Source: a virus | DNA length: 64,000 bases | IMG/VR virus record: IMGVR_UViG_3300025012_000049 | Coordinates: 32,304-96,303 of that record | Reading direction: 5' to 3' (one strand) | Part shown: positions 1 through 8,478 of the stretch, piece by piece | Layout of the letters: each line of letters begins with the position of its first letter | Numbering within the stretch: position 1 is the first letter of the stretch | Translations under genes and position numbers: made by a program | The notes under the pieces: generated by a model | What the model saw: the letters and a program-made list of their open reading frames with translations, nothing else | Told to the model about the DNA's origin: nothing | Databases searched by the model: none

Positions 1-2190
1 TATGGAGAAGAATTATGGTGTAATTATGGTTATTACAGTAACGAGCTAATTTGTTGGTCAAGTTCTGGTTCTATTATTTATGATTTTACTAGAAATCCAA
101 CAGGTATTTCCTATAATATATTTAATGATTATGTAAAATACCAAGATAAGATTTATTTTACCTTTGCCTATAAGGGTGACACGGGGTATGAAAATCAGAA
201 GGGTTTAGGTATATTCGACCCTGCAACTGAGACTTCACGATTTGTTATTCCCAGCTATAAAACAGCAGATGATTATGGTTTTTATAAAATGACCCTTAAT
301 GAAGATTTAGGGGAAATATATATTGGTACAAATGTAGATGGTATTGTCATATTCAACATCATTACGGAGCAATTTACTCGTTTAAGTAATGAGGAAATTA
401 CAGGAATCACACCAAATAATACAGATAATTTTTATGGTAATGGTGGTGGTCCTGTATATGATTCAGCAAATGATCGTTTTTTCACTTGTTCTTATAATTA
501 TCGTGCAGTGGTTTCTTTTTTAAGAGAAGGAAAATTTAAACAGACACTATATAAACTTGGAACTAAAACAACTGGATGGGCTTTTTCTGCTGATGCACAA
601 TTAATCAATGGTTCTACAGCTCTTAATGCTTGGCTTAACATGGATGAAGGTAACAAAGTATGGTGTTTTTGGCAGAAAGATACCAATAATTTCACTGACC
701 ATTTTCTTGCTTGGGATGTTATTGAACCATTTTTTGATATAACCAATTATGTAGTAACCAGCAGAGATATTGAATTAAGAAGAACTGTTGATGGAAAACC
801 CAATGAGTTAAGTTTTGCTTTGTCTCATGGTCATTTATTTGATCCAAGTAACCAGTTATCTATTTTTTCCTCTTATGCTAGGAAAGGTCGTAAATTAACT
901 TTTGAAGCAGGAGAAATGATTGGTGGTGTAGCCTATTATCAAAATCAAGGTACATTTTTTATAATTGAAACAAGTATAGAATATTCGGTAAATGTTTATC
1001 CTGAAATAACTATACGGGCAGAAGATAAAAGATATTTGTGGAGTGAAGATAATCAAACAGCAATAGGATATGTTGAAGAAACACCAGAAAATATCTTGAA
1101 TGATTTTTTAACAGGTGAAATAATTGGTTTACTTACTGAAGAGGTAAGTATTCCAACAATGCAGGGAAGTATTTCTATTGATGCACAATGGGCTGAAGTA
1201 GATGCTGTAGAAATCATTAATACTATTGCTAAACGCTTTGGTTATTTCCCAAAAATAACTGTGGATGATATTTTTACTCTAGGTTTAATTTCAGATAGTG
1301 CAAGTGTAGTTCATACATACACAGATAAAAAAGCAATTATGAAATATACACCGGATGATAATTATTCATCGTTTATTAATCGTATAATTGTTACCGGAGA
1401 AGAAAAAGAAGAGATAGATGTACTTTTTGCAGAAGAAAGAGTAGCTACTTTAAATGGTACTGCTGGTTGGTGGGGTCATAAAAAGACTTATGATATTTAC
1501 TATTCAGATGATGGTAGTCGCAGGGTAAGGTATCCACGATTGGTAAAGTTGGAAACTACCTCAAGTATCATGTTTGAGTTGGCTGGTTCTGTTGATGAAT
1601 CCATTAATTATATAGACCCCAATGATAAATATTGTACTGTAAAGATTGATTGTCCAGATTTAATTCCATATTTTGCAGCAGCTTTAGGTATTATTGTTGG
1701 TAGTTATTGGATACCAGATCTTGATGTTAGTATTGGTCCAAACCCAACACTACCTATTGGTCGATACATTGGTGATGGTGGTATTTTCCTAGCTTTGAAT
1801 ATATTAGGTTCAATGGTTAATTATCAATATGAAATTTGGGGTGTTCCTGTAGGCAATATCCGTAGATCAGTACAATATACAGAAAATGATGAATTATTAC
1901 AGCAAGAAATTGGCAGAATAATAAGAGATATGATTGAAGGATTTGCTTGTTATACTGTAGCTGATTGCCGTTTTGTTGCTGAATTTGAAATGATGATACA
2001 AAAATTACAAAGAAAAAGGGTTACTTTTTCCAAGATAGCTCATCTACAGGATGAAGAGGGGGATACAATACAAGTACCACACCCTTATACAAATTTACCA
2101 ATTAAGTTGTTTATTAGCGATATAAAAAGAAAATGGAAATTTGGGGAAAACGGTTATTGTATTGATGATATAGAGGGTTGGAGAATTTAA
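1..2190 (+). CDS. Baseplate/tail hub-like protein (5' partial)
   Basis: The frame is open from base 1 with no stop, so the gene starts upstream; the ATG at 289 is internal. The first 240 or so residues look like beta-propeller blades (repeated short strands, YIGTNVDG, CSYNYRAVV). The rest resembles tail-hub proteins of long-tailed phages: a strand-rich region with GHLFDPSNQ and RKGRKLTFEAGE, followed by segments typical of baseplate proteins that join tail tube to spike. The next gene starts 2 bases after the stop, so the two are probably co-expressed. The structural role rests on pattern and context rather than a catalytic motif. Confidence 0.6.
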   Translation, partial: YGEELWCNYGYYSNELICWSSSGSIIYDFTRNPTGISYNIFNDYVKYQDKIYFTFAYKGDTGYENQKGLGIFDPATETSRFVIPSYKTADDYGFYKMTLNEDLGEIYIGTNVDGIVIFNIITEQFTRLSNEEITGITPNNTDNFYGNGGGPVYDSANDRFFTCSYNYRAVVSFLREGKFKQTLYKLGTKTTGWAFSADAQLINGSTALNAWLNMDEGNKVWCFWQKDTNNFTDHFLAWDVIEPFFDITNYVVTSRDIELRRTVDGKPNELSFALSHGHLFDPSNQLSIFSSYARKGRKLTFEAGEMIGGVAYYQNQGTFFIIETSIEYSVNVYPEITIRAEDKRYLWSEDNQTAIGYVEETPENILNDFLTGEIIGLLTEEVSIPTMQGSISIDAQWAEVDAVEIINTIAKRFGYFPKITVDDIFTLGLISDSASVVHTYTDKKAIMKYTPDDNYSSFINRIIVTGEEKEEIDVLFAEERVATLNGTAGWWGHKKTYDIYYSDDGSRRVRYPRLVKLETTSSIMFELAGSVDESINYIDPNDKYCTVKIDCPDLIPYFAAALGIIVGSYWIPDLDVSIGPNPTLPIGRYIGDGGIFLALNILGSMVNYQYEIWGVPVGNIRRSVQYTENDELLQQEIGRIIRDMIEGFACYTVADCRFVAEFEMMIQKLQRKRVTFSKIAHLQDEEGDTIQVPHPYTNLPIKLFISDIKRKWKFGENGYCIDDIEGWRI

Positions 2191-2192
2191 TC

Positions 2193-3266
2193 ATGGGCTT
2201 ATTTAATAATAAGAGACTTATACGAAAAAATGCGTTATCTGTTTCCAAATCAAGACAAGAAACCAGAGATGCTATTATATGGGAGGTACTACCAACACAA
2301 CGTTTATGCAAAATAAAAATACAAGGATCAACTAATTTTCTTTATGCGAGATATCCACAAAATTGGGAATCAACCCCACAATACTTAAAAGCTGGTAATG
2401 CGGTAAGAATTGTGCATCGTGGAGGGAATAGAAATATTCTGGAAATAGTGGGGCATGGTAGAAATATACCCACATTTCCAGATTCAACAGACGTAATAGT
2501 TCCAATTGGTTCAAATAATGCAGTGTTAAGTGGTTTGGATATTTATGCTATAAGTGGTGTGATGAGGGTGGAGGTCTATAATGGAACATACAGAATAAAT
2601 GATGTAACTTACAGTGTTGGTGGTTTACTGCTTGGTAATGATTATAATACAATGGTTTTGGGTGATAATGTTATTTTAGGCGAATCTGTTGGGGTGTTTA
2701 CATTTACTGCACCATCGGCAGGTTATTGGCGCTATGATATGCTTGTAATTGGCGCTGATGGAACAATAGATAAAGTTGTTGGTACACAAACAATTAGTGA
2801 TCCAGCAATGCCAGCAACCCCAAGTAGCCATATAAAAATAGGTCATGTTTTGTTGTATGGTGGGATGACAGAAATAACTCAGGCTTATATTAATAAAATG
2901 TGGGAAGTATCTGTGCCTACATCAATGTTGGTTTCTCCGGTTTACTCAGAAATGGATTGGTTGGATAATCCGTTAAATATTACAGTTACAATCAAAGATC
3001 AAAATGGGATAAATCTTTCTGGTAATTGGAATATAAGTGTATCATTTGATGTTGGTAACGGATATTTTGATAATAATCCTGACTTTACAAATGGTATAAA
3101 AAGTACAGGGGGAACAGCTTCAGTAACATTTGCTTATTACAGATTAAATGATTTAATAGGTGAAACAGATGTTTCTCCACAAATAAGATTTAGTTTAAAT
3201 GGATATCCATTTAACATAGTTGTTGTAGTTATGTTATATGATTCTTTAGGCGAGTATATGTTATAG
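2193..3266 (+). CDS. Baseplate/spike-like structural protein
   Basis: 357 residues. ATG 2193 was chosen because GGAG lies 9 bases upstream; an in-frame TTG at 2178 overlaps the previous gene and has no such site. The N-terminal third has an OB-fold-like pattern (IIWEVLPTQRLCKIKIQGS) as in gp5/gpV-type spike proteins. The middle is a Gly/Ser/Thr-rich strand region and the C-terminus looks like an Ig-like domain (LNITVTIKDQNG). It probably sits under the hub protein encoded just upstream. No enzyme motif is visible. Confidence 0.5.
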   Translation: MGLFNNKRLIRKNALSVSKSRQETRDAIIWEVLPTQRLCKIKIQGSTNFLYARYPQNWESTPQYLKAGNAVRIVHRGGNRNILEIVGHGRNIPTFPDSTDVIVPIGSNNAVLSGLDIYAISGVMRVEVYNGTYRINDVTYSVGGLLLGNDYNTMVLGDNVILGESVGVFTFTAPSAGYWRYDMLVIGADGTIDKVVGTQTISDPAMPATPSSHIKIGHVLLYGGMTEITQAYINKMWEVSVPTSMLVSPVYSEMDWLDNPLNITVTIKDQNGINLSGNWNISVSFDVGNGYFDNNPDFTNGIKSTGGTASVTFAYYRLNDLIGETDVSPQIRFSLNGYPFNIVVVVMLYDSLGEYML

Positions 3267-3280
3267 AAAGGAAAATTAAA

Positions 3281-3514
3281 ATGACAGATAGAGAACTGTT
3301 GGAGTTTATTTTGACAAAAGTTATAAATATTGAACAACAATTAACAGAAAGCAAAGCAGAACAAGAACGATACAAACAAAAATCCATAAGAATAAGGCAA
3401 CGAGCAAAATTGCAAATGGAGGCACAAATGAGCCATATGCCTCCAGCAATAAGACAAATAATGCAAGCAGCAATTCCTACAAATATAGATGATGAAGATG
3501 AAGGAGAAAACTAA
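3281..3514 (+). CDS. Small coiled-coil protein in the tail operon
   Basis: 77 residues, hydrophilic, with a probable helix/coiled coil over residues 8-45 (many Q, E, K) and an acidic tail (DDEDEGEN). An AGAAAGGAAA ribosome site lies upstream, and its stop overlaps the ATG of the next gene. A chaperone or linker role is possible, but nothing specific is recognised. Confidence 0.6.
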   Translation: MTDRELLEFILTKVINIEQQLTESKAEQERYKQKSIRIRQRAKLQMEAQMSHMPPAIRQIMQAAIPTNIDDEDEGEN

Positions 3515-4284
3515 TGTATAATTTTATTACTGCTTTGGTTGAGGGAACAACAAGATTTAATAAAGTGGATATGGAGGCACAAACCAAAGACTTAGATAAA
3601 GCTATTACTTATAAACATAATTTTCTTTTTCATTGTGATGGGGATATTACTTGGTCAAGCGGTACACTCACTTGGTCAGATAAAATGAGGATTATTTTCA
3701 TATCTGATGCCGGGAATGCTATTGCTAATGAAATCGCTGCTGGTAATATTGCTTTAGCGGATAACGAATATGCTTATGTTGATTTAAATGAAACCAACAA
3801 TAGTGTATTGACCGTTTCCAAAACCACCATTACTACCGGGGCCGCTGCTGGATATATTGGTGTTGGTCGAGTAGTATTAGGTTATCGAAATACCGCCAGT
3901 GATAATTTTTATCCAGTTGCTATTAAGAAAAAGTTTGAAACGGCTTTAACCGGGATTGGTTTGGAATTAACTGGTTATTCTGAAACAGAGGTTGGACCTG
4001 TTGATGCCTCTGGCGGAACGGCTAATATTGATTATGCAGCAGGAAATGTGCAGAGAGTCACTATTGGCGATGGTGTGGATGCAGCACTGACCTTTACCAA
4101 CTTACCTACAGGAAAAAGTTGTTCGGCAACACTACGATTAGAAATGGCAGGAGCAGTGCCAACAACCATTACATTACAAGGGACAACCATTGATACTACC
4201 GGAGTAACTGCCACGGGAGAAATTCTCGTAGAAGCTATTCGGATTAGTACGGATTGGTATATGGCGGTGCATCATGCCTCTTAG
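3514..4284 (+). CDS. Tail fibre/baseplate-like protein
   Basis: 256 residues; the ATG overlaps the preceding stop. The N-terminus looks like a virion attachment segment, followed by Thr/Gly/Ala-rich strand repeats common in fibre shafts (TTITTGAAAGYIGVGRVVLG, then a VQRVTIGDG/TTITLQG jelly-roll-like end). Base composition from about 3640 to 4260 is visibly richer in GC than the neighbours, which suggests module exchange. A receptor-binding or fibre role is inferred. Confidence 0.5.
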   Translation: MYNFITALVEGTTRFNKVDMEAQTKDLDKAITYKHNFLFHCDGDITWSSGTLTWSDKMRIIFISDAGNAIANEIAAGNIALADNEYAYVDLNETNNSVLTVSKTTITTGAAAGYIGVGRVVLGYRNTASDNFYPVAIKKKFETALTGIGLELTGYSETEVGPVDASGGTANIDYAAGNVQRVTIGDGVDAALTFTNLPTGKSCSATLRLEMAGAVPTTITLQGTTIDTTGVTATGEILVEAIRISTDWYMAVHHAS

Positions 4285-4942
4285 TCATCGTGGAAGAATG
4301 ATGGGTGGTGGAGAATTATCGCCACCAACACCACCAGAAGATGTCGTTTTTGATTATACAACTTTTACTGAGGTTGATCCTAATAGTAGATATACTGTTG
4401 GTGTTGCCAGCATAGCTTTTGCAGCATTACCTAGAAATGAATCTTCCTATATTTACAAAGATATGGGTGTTAATTATTATTCAGGTAACTTTAAATTTGA
4501 CTTTGATTATATAGCTACAGCATATGGTTCTGCTGGTCATGCTGAACCGTGGGCTTTAGCTAATGCGGTAAATAATGTTTATACACTGAGAACTTCAGGT
4601 GAATCATTGTTGCAATGCTCTGCTTATATATTCAGTGGTGCGATTCGTTTTGAAGTATATGAAATAATTGGCACAGTGGTTAGGTCGTCTGGTAATTATC
4701 AAGGTACATGGAATAGTCAATACTATTTAACAGTTGAGCGGGATGAAAGTATTGGTACTTATGGAAGATTGTATCTTAGGGTTTATTCTGATGCAGCACG
4801 CACTACACTGTTATCAGAGGTCTATCTTGATTTAACTGCAAAATTGGATTTTAGATATTTATATGGGATTAGTTCAATTAATACGGGGGAAACAGATTGG
4901 TTAACTGGTTCTGTTTCTAATCTTACACAAGTAAATACATGA
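4274..4942 (+). CDS. Putative tail-tip lectin-like protein
   Basis: 222 residues, overlapping the previous gene by 11 bases. A Gly/Pro-rich N-terminus (GGGELSPPTPPED) looks like a flexible linker. The body is all strand (YSGNFKFDFDY, NSQYYLTVERDE, YGRLYLRVYSD), reminiscent of concanavalin-like/jelly-roll glycan-binding domains on phage tips. Function is inferred from this pattern and from its place at the end of the tail block, just before the glycosyltransferases. Confidence 0.45.
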   Translation: MPLSHRGRMMGGGELSPPTPPEDVVFDYTTFTEVDPNSRYTVGVASIAFAALPRNESSYIYKDMGVNYYSGNFKFDFDYIATAYGSAGHAEPWALANAVNNVYTLRTSGESLLQCSAYIFSGAIRFEVYEIIGTVVRSSGNYQGTWNSQYYLTVERDESIGTYGRLYLRVYSDAARTTLLSEVYLDLTAKLDFRYLYGISSINTGETDWLTGSVSNLTQVNT

Positions 4943-5847
4943 TAAACAATATGAAAAAACTAATATTTAGAAATAAACGAGCAATAGGTGACAATTTAAT
5001 ATTTACCACCACAATTAGAGAATTACATAAACAATATCCACAACAACATCAAACAGGAATAGCAACATATTACCCCGAAGTTTATTATAATAATCAATTT
5101 ATTACCTTGTTTGATTTATATGATAAACACCAAAATATACCAATAATTGATATTGATTACGGAGATAATTTTCAGCATAGAAAAACTTCGGGAAAACATT
5201 TTGCAGAATTTTACATCAATGAAGTAAACAAAAAACTAAATTTAAACATTGAATTAACCGATTGTAGACCACACTTAACTATTACTGTAGAAGAAATAAC
5301 TAAAGCTAAAGAAATATTGGAAAAACAAAACATACCAGAAAAGTTTTGGTTATTATCACCAGCCATTAAACAAGATATACCGTTAAAAAATTATTCCGCA
5401 AAACGTTGGCAGGAATTTTGTAATCTGGCTAAAGAAAATAATATTAATATTGTGCAAACCGGAGATAGCACAGCACTTAATCCTTGTTTAAAAAATATAA
5501 TTTCTCTGGTTGGAAAATTAAATCTCAGAGAGTATTTTGCTGTTGCTTTATTATCAAGAGGAATGATTGGGCATGTGTCTTTACAAACTCATTTGGCGGC
5601 AGCTTTAAATAAACCCTGTATCACTGTTGCCGGTTCCAGAGAAGGAAATCACCTATATAGTTATCCAAAACAACATTATCTTCATTCTATTGGTTTCCTT
5701 GAATGCTGTAAAGAAACTGCTTGTTGGAAAAAAACCATTCAAGATTGTGAAAATTATGATTACCAAAAAGGTATTAGCGGTTGTATGCAATTAATTAACC
5801 CAAAACAAATTGTAGATATTGTTTTAAAGTATGAAGGAAGATACTAA
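4939..5847 (+). CDS. GT9-like (heptosyltransferase-type) glycosyltransferase
   Basis: 302 residues. The start overlaps the upstream stop (ATGA); a second ATG at 4951 is also possible. It has the GT9 architecture: an N-terminal AIGDNLIFTTTIREL segment like the GD.(L/I)(L/M) nucleotide-sugar start, a central WLLSPAIKQ and QTGDSTALN, and a C-terminal REYFAVALLSRGMIGHVSLQTHLAAAL donor-site segment. The family moves ADP-heptose or similar sugars onto LPS core. In a phage this could alter host receptors or decorate virions. A cysteine pair near the end (ECCKETACW) is unusual. Confidence 0.75.
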   Translation: MINNMKKLIFRNKRAIGDNLIFTTTIRELHKQYPQQHQTGIATYYPEVYYNNQFITLFDLYDKHQNIPIIDIDYGDNFQHRKTSGKHFAEFYINEVNKKLNLNIELTDCRPHLTITVEEITKAKEILEKQNIPEKFWLLSPAIKQDIPLKNYSAKRWQEFCNLAKENNINIVQTGDSTALNPCLKNIISLVGKLNLREYFAVALLSRGMIGHVSLQTHLAAALNKPCITVAGSREGNHLYSYPKQHYLHSIGFLECCKETACWKKTIQDCENYDYQKGISGCMQLINPKQIVDIVLKYEGRY

Positions 5848-5909
5848 TATTTTGGTTGGCAAAAGAAAAGATAACATGATAATATTACTTGAATTTAATA
5901 GAGGCAGAA

Positions 5910-6716
5910 ATGAGGTTAATAGACAGGTTAAAGAATGAACAACGTAGTCTTTTATCTTTCAGGCATGGTCTAGGTGATATAATTCAGTTTTTTCCCATAT
6001 ATAAAGAGATTTGCAGAATAACTGGTAAACGAATTGATTTAGGTGTAGAAAATAAACGGCAATTTCAACTATTATTTCCTAATGTGGTTTCAATTGACAA
6101 AATGAGGGATGATGTTAAATCACGTTATTCCTTTATTCATCGAGTTGCTTATAGGGAACCACAAGGAGAGTTATCTAAACCCTACGAATGTGCAATCAAT
6201 GAATTTGGTTTAAAAGATTTTGTATGGGAACCATACCAATTTAAAACAGAATTAAATAATGAAAACAGTAAACAGATAGGTATTAATTTTTTTGGAATTA
6301 CGGGCAGTAATAAAGAATCTAAGTTTTGTTCTTTGACAACCGCATATAGTATTTGGGAAGAGATTCAACAAGCTGGTTATAATCCTTTTGAGTTGTATCA
6401 GAGAGTTGGTTTTATCACTGACTACTATCGTGAAGGGTTACAAGTACCTGACGAATTCCCACTTGCTGATAATGTCAACTCTCTGCGTTTTCAAAAACCC
6501 GATCTTGGGTTGATTATAAATGAAATAAAAAAAAGTAGAAAGGTCATTTCCACTGATTCAGGAATCCTTTATTTAGCTATCATGTTGCTAGGAAAGGAGA
6601 ATGTTATTGGTTTAGAAAATGAAAAGAAAATCAGTAAATATTTGCCCATTGAAATTATCAAGGTTAATATTAAATGTTATAAACGAGGTACAATTTATAA
6701 TTTATTAAAATATTAA
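5910..6716 (+). CDS. Second GT9-like glycosyltransferase
   Basis: 268 residues from ATG 5910, which follows GAGG; an in-frame TTG at 5889 is less likely. RHGLGDIIQFFPIY matches the N-terminal GDhh..hP motif of heptosyltransferase-like enzymes, and STDSGILYLAIMLLG matches the C-terminal donor-site segment. It is shorter and more divergent than its neighbour and its middle is poorly conserved, so activity is less sure. The two genes form a pair between tail tip and lysis genes. Confidence 0.6.
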   Translation: MRLIDRLKNEQRSLLSFRHGLGDIIQFFPIYKEICRITGKRIDLGVENKRQFQLLFPNVVSIDKMRDDVKSRYSFIHRVAYREPQGELSKPYECAINEFGLKDFVWEPYQFKTELNNENSKQIGINFFGITGSNKESKFCSLTTAYSIWEEIQQAGYNPFELYQRVGFITDYYREGLQVPDEFPLADNVNSLRFQKPDLGLIINEIKKSRKVISTDSGILYLAIMLLGKENVIGLENEKKISKYLPIEIIKVNIKCYKRGTIYNLLKY

Positions 6717-6726
6717 GGAGGTTAGA

Positions 6727-6777
6727 ATGAAACATGATTTTCATTGTGGTGGAGGGATTGTGTCATGGACGTGGTAA
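6727..6777 (+). CDS. 16-codon leader-like ORF
   Basis: ATG 6727 follows a strong AAGGAGG site and encodes a 16-residue peptide (MKHDFHCGGGIVSWTW). It overlaps, in another frame, the start of the next gene (ATG 6765). Ribosomes terminating at 6777 would be close to that start, so it may couple translation. It could also be a remnant. Confidence 0.3.
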   Translation: MKHDFHCGGGIVSWTW

Positions 6778-7175
6778 AAGAATGGTTATCTAATCCAATA
6801 CTATTTGCTTTGGCCGCTTTATTTTTTTATATGGGTAAGAAACTATTTGACCATATGTTTGATTATCTAATAAAGAAAACCAAAACAGAATATGTAACCG
6901 CTGAAGATTTTGAAAAATATATAGAAAAAACTAAGGAAGCCTTTGAAAGTTATATCAAAGAATCTAAAAAAGATTTTGAAAAAACTTGCAAAGAAAATAT
7001 GGATGCTTGTTCTCTTCATCGACATGAATCAATTGCATGGCTAGAACCAACTATGAAAAAGATGATTAAACAAAATGTGGAGATAAAAAAAATAATGCAC
7101 TTGTTTGGTACAAAAATAGGTGTAGATGAATCCGTGCTGGCTAAATTGATAAATGGTGACTCTGAGGATTTTTAA
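6765..7175 (+). CDS. Membrane-anchored coiled-coil protein
   Basis: 136 residues. ATG 6765 follows GGAGGG. One transmembrane segment at about residues 9-25 (PILFALAALFFYMG) is followed by a Lys/Glu-rich helical region (YIEKTKEAFESYIKESKKDFEKT). This layout, just upstream of lysis genes, resembles XhlA-like accessory lysis proteins or spanin-like proteins, but the family is not recognised. Confidence 0.6.
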   Translation: MDVVKEWLSNPILFALAALFFYMGKKLFDHMFDYLIKKTKTEYVTAEDFEKYIEKTKEAFESYIKESKKDFEKTCKENMDACSLHRHESIAWLEPTMKKMIKQNVEIKKIMHLFGTKIGVDESVLAKLINGDSEDF

Positions 7176-7195
7176 TATAATCAATGGAGATATAA

Positions 7196-7360
7196 ATGTC
7201 TGACACCAAGGAATATGATTGTTTTAAAAATACTAAGAAACACTGCATAAATTCACCAAGCGGTTTTTGTTCCAACAGAGGTCATCTCGATAAATGTATC
7301 CATCAACAAGGCTGTATTGTTCCAGAAAGACCTTTTGAACAGAAGATTATTAAGAAATAA
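7196..7360 (+). CDS. Cys-rich small protein
   Basis: 54 residues, preceded by GGAGATATAA. Five cysteines and two histidines (CFKNTKKHC, GFCSNRGHLDKC, QQGC) suggest a metal site or disulfides. It lies in the lysis operon and its stop is followed directly by the AAAGGAGG site of the next gene. No family recognised. Confidence 0.6.
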   Translation: MSDTKEYDCFKNTKKHCINSPSGFCSNRGHLDKCIHQQGCIVPERPFEQKIIKK

Positions 7361-7371
7361 AGGAGGTATTT

Positions 7372-7605
7372 ATGGAGGGTATTATTACCAATATTGAACA
7401 ATACATGAATCATGTTTTTGTTATCCTTACTATTTTATTTATTATCTCAGAAGGACTGGCACAAATTCCATCTATAAAAGCCAATAGTGTCTTTCAAGCA
7501 TTATCCAACATTATAAAAAACCTTTATGGTTTGTTTGGTAAAAAACAATTGGTAGTAAAAGAAAAGGAAATAAAGCAGGAGGGAGAGAATGTCACAAATA
7601 CTTGA
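7372..7605 (+). CDS. Small membrane protein, holin candidate
   Basis: 77 residues with a strong AAAGGAGG site. One clear hydrophobic helix at residues 14-30 (HVFVILTILFIISEGLAQI) is followed by SIKANSVFQALSNIIKNL, a pattern seen in small proteins of phage lysis cassettes, and a charged tail. It sits upstream of the endolysin. Holin function is inferred from size and place only. Confidence 0.5.
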   Translation: MEGIITNIEQYMNHVFVILTILFIISEGLAQIPSIKANSVFQALSNIIKNLYGLFGKKQLVVKEKEIKQEGENVTNT

Positions 7606-7825
7606 GGAACGTTTACATAAAGCTATATCCCTAGCTAAAAGTAAAGGCATAAAGGTTATTAACTGTTCACGATTTTTCTTTGAGTATTACTATCCTCATG
7701 AACGTATGGATGCTAATAGTCGGGAACGATTTTATTATTTACAAGTATTTGACAAACTAAATTCTATGGGTGTATTAAAAGAAGATGGGATGGTATGGAG
7801 AGTGTTTTTAAATGAACAGAAATAA
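7589..7825 (+). CDS. Conserved-looking small cytosolic protein
   Basis: 78 residues, overlapping the previous gene by 17 bases, with a GGAGGGAG site inside that gene. Rich in aromatic and basic residues (SRFFFEYYYPHERMD, RERFYYLQVFDKL). No signal peptide or membrane segment; function unknown. It is the last gene before the terminator at 7834. Confidence 0.55.
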   Translation: MSQILEERLHKAISLAKSKGIKVINCSRFFFEYYYPHERMDANSRERFYYLQVFDKLNSMGVLKEDGMVWRVFLNEQK

Positions 7826-7833
7826 TACATACT

Positions 7834-7870
7834 AAAAGAGCCTATCAGAATTAGCTGATAGGCTCTTTTG
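7834..7870 (+). terminator. Rho-independent terminator
   Basis: A perfect 15-bp stem (7834-7848 with 7855-7869), loop AATTAG, flanked by A4 and T4, so it could work in both directions. It separates the structural/membrane genes from the endolysin, which must then be read through or have its own promoter. Confidence 0.9.
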
Positions 7871-7896
7871 TTTATCTACAATTTAAGGAGTTAATT

Positions 7897-8478
7897 ATGT
7901 CAGATTTTGAAGATAGCTATAAGAAACTGATTGGTCATGAGGGAGAATATAGTCATGACCCCAATGATAATGGTGGAGAAACGTATAAAGGTATATCAAG
8001 GGTACACCATCCTGATTGGGAAGGTTGGAAAATTATTGATGAAGCAAAAAACAAACCAAATTTTCCAATTAATTTAAGGAGTAATCAAGAATTGGAAAAT
8101 TTGGTTATGGTGTTTTATAAACAATATTATTGGGATAAAATAAAATTGGATAATATAAATTCCCCAAAAATAAAATATGAATTGTTTGAAATTGGGGTAA
8201 ATATGGGTTTAGGTATTGCTGTTAAATTTTTACAAGAATCTATAAATTTACTGAATAGAAACAAAAAGAATTATACTAATATAGAGGTTGATGGTAATAT
8301 TGGTACAGATACCTTGTTAAAAACTCAGAAACTACTAGATATAGGTGATGAACATATCTTGTTTAATTTAATAAACATGTTGCAAGGAGAACGTTATATA
8401 GAAATTTGTCGTAGAAATGAAACCCAAGAAACATTTATCCGTGGATGGTTAAATAGAATTGATATAGTTAAAAATTAA
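7897..8478 (+). CDS. Endolysin, GH108 N-acetylmuramidase with PG-binding domain
   Basis: 193 residues, AAGGAG upstream. The N-terminal domain carries the GH108 signature EGEYSHDPNDNGGETYKGIS with the catalytic Glu near residue 15, as in secretion-activator/TtsA-type muramidases and many endolysins of Gram-negative phages. The C-terminal half has the family's associated peptidoglycan-binding segment (GLGIAVKFLQESIN, VDGNIGTDTLLKTQ). No signal peptide, so a holin is needed. Its last 11 bases overlap the end of the convergent primase gene. Confidence 0.9.
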   Translation: MSDFEDSYKKLIGHEGEYSHDPNDNGGETYKGISRVHHPDWEGWKIIDEAKNKPNFPINLRSNQELENLVMVFYKQYYWDKIKLDNINSPKIKYELFEIGVNMGLGIAVKFLQESINLLNRNKKNYTNIEVDGNIGTDTLLKTQKLLDIGDEHILFNLINMLQGERYIEICRRNETQETFIRGWLNRIDIVKN

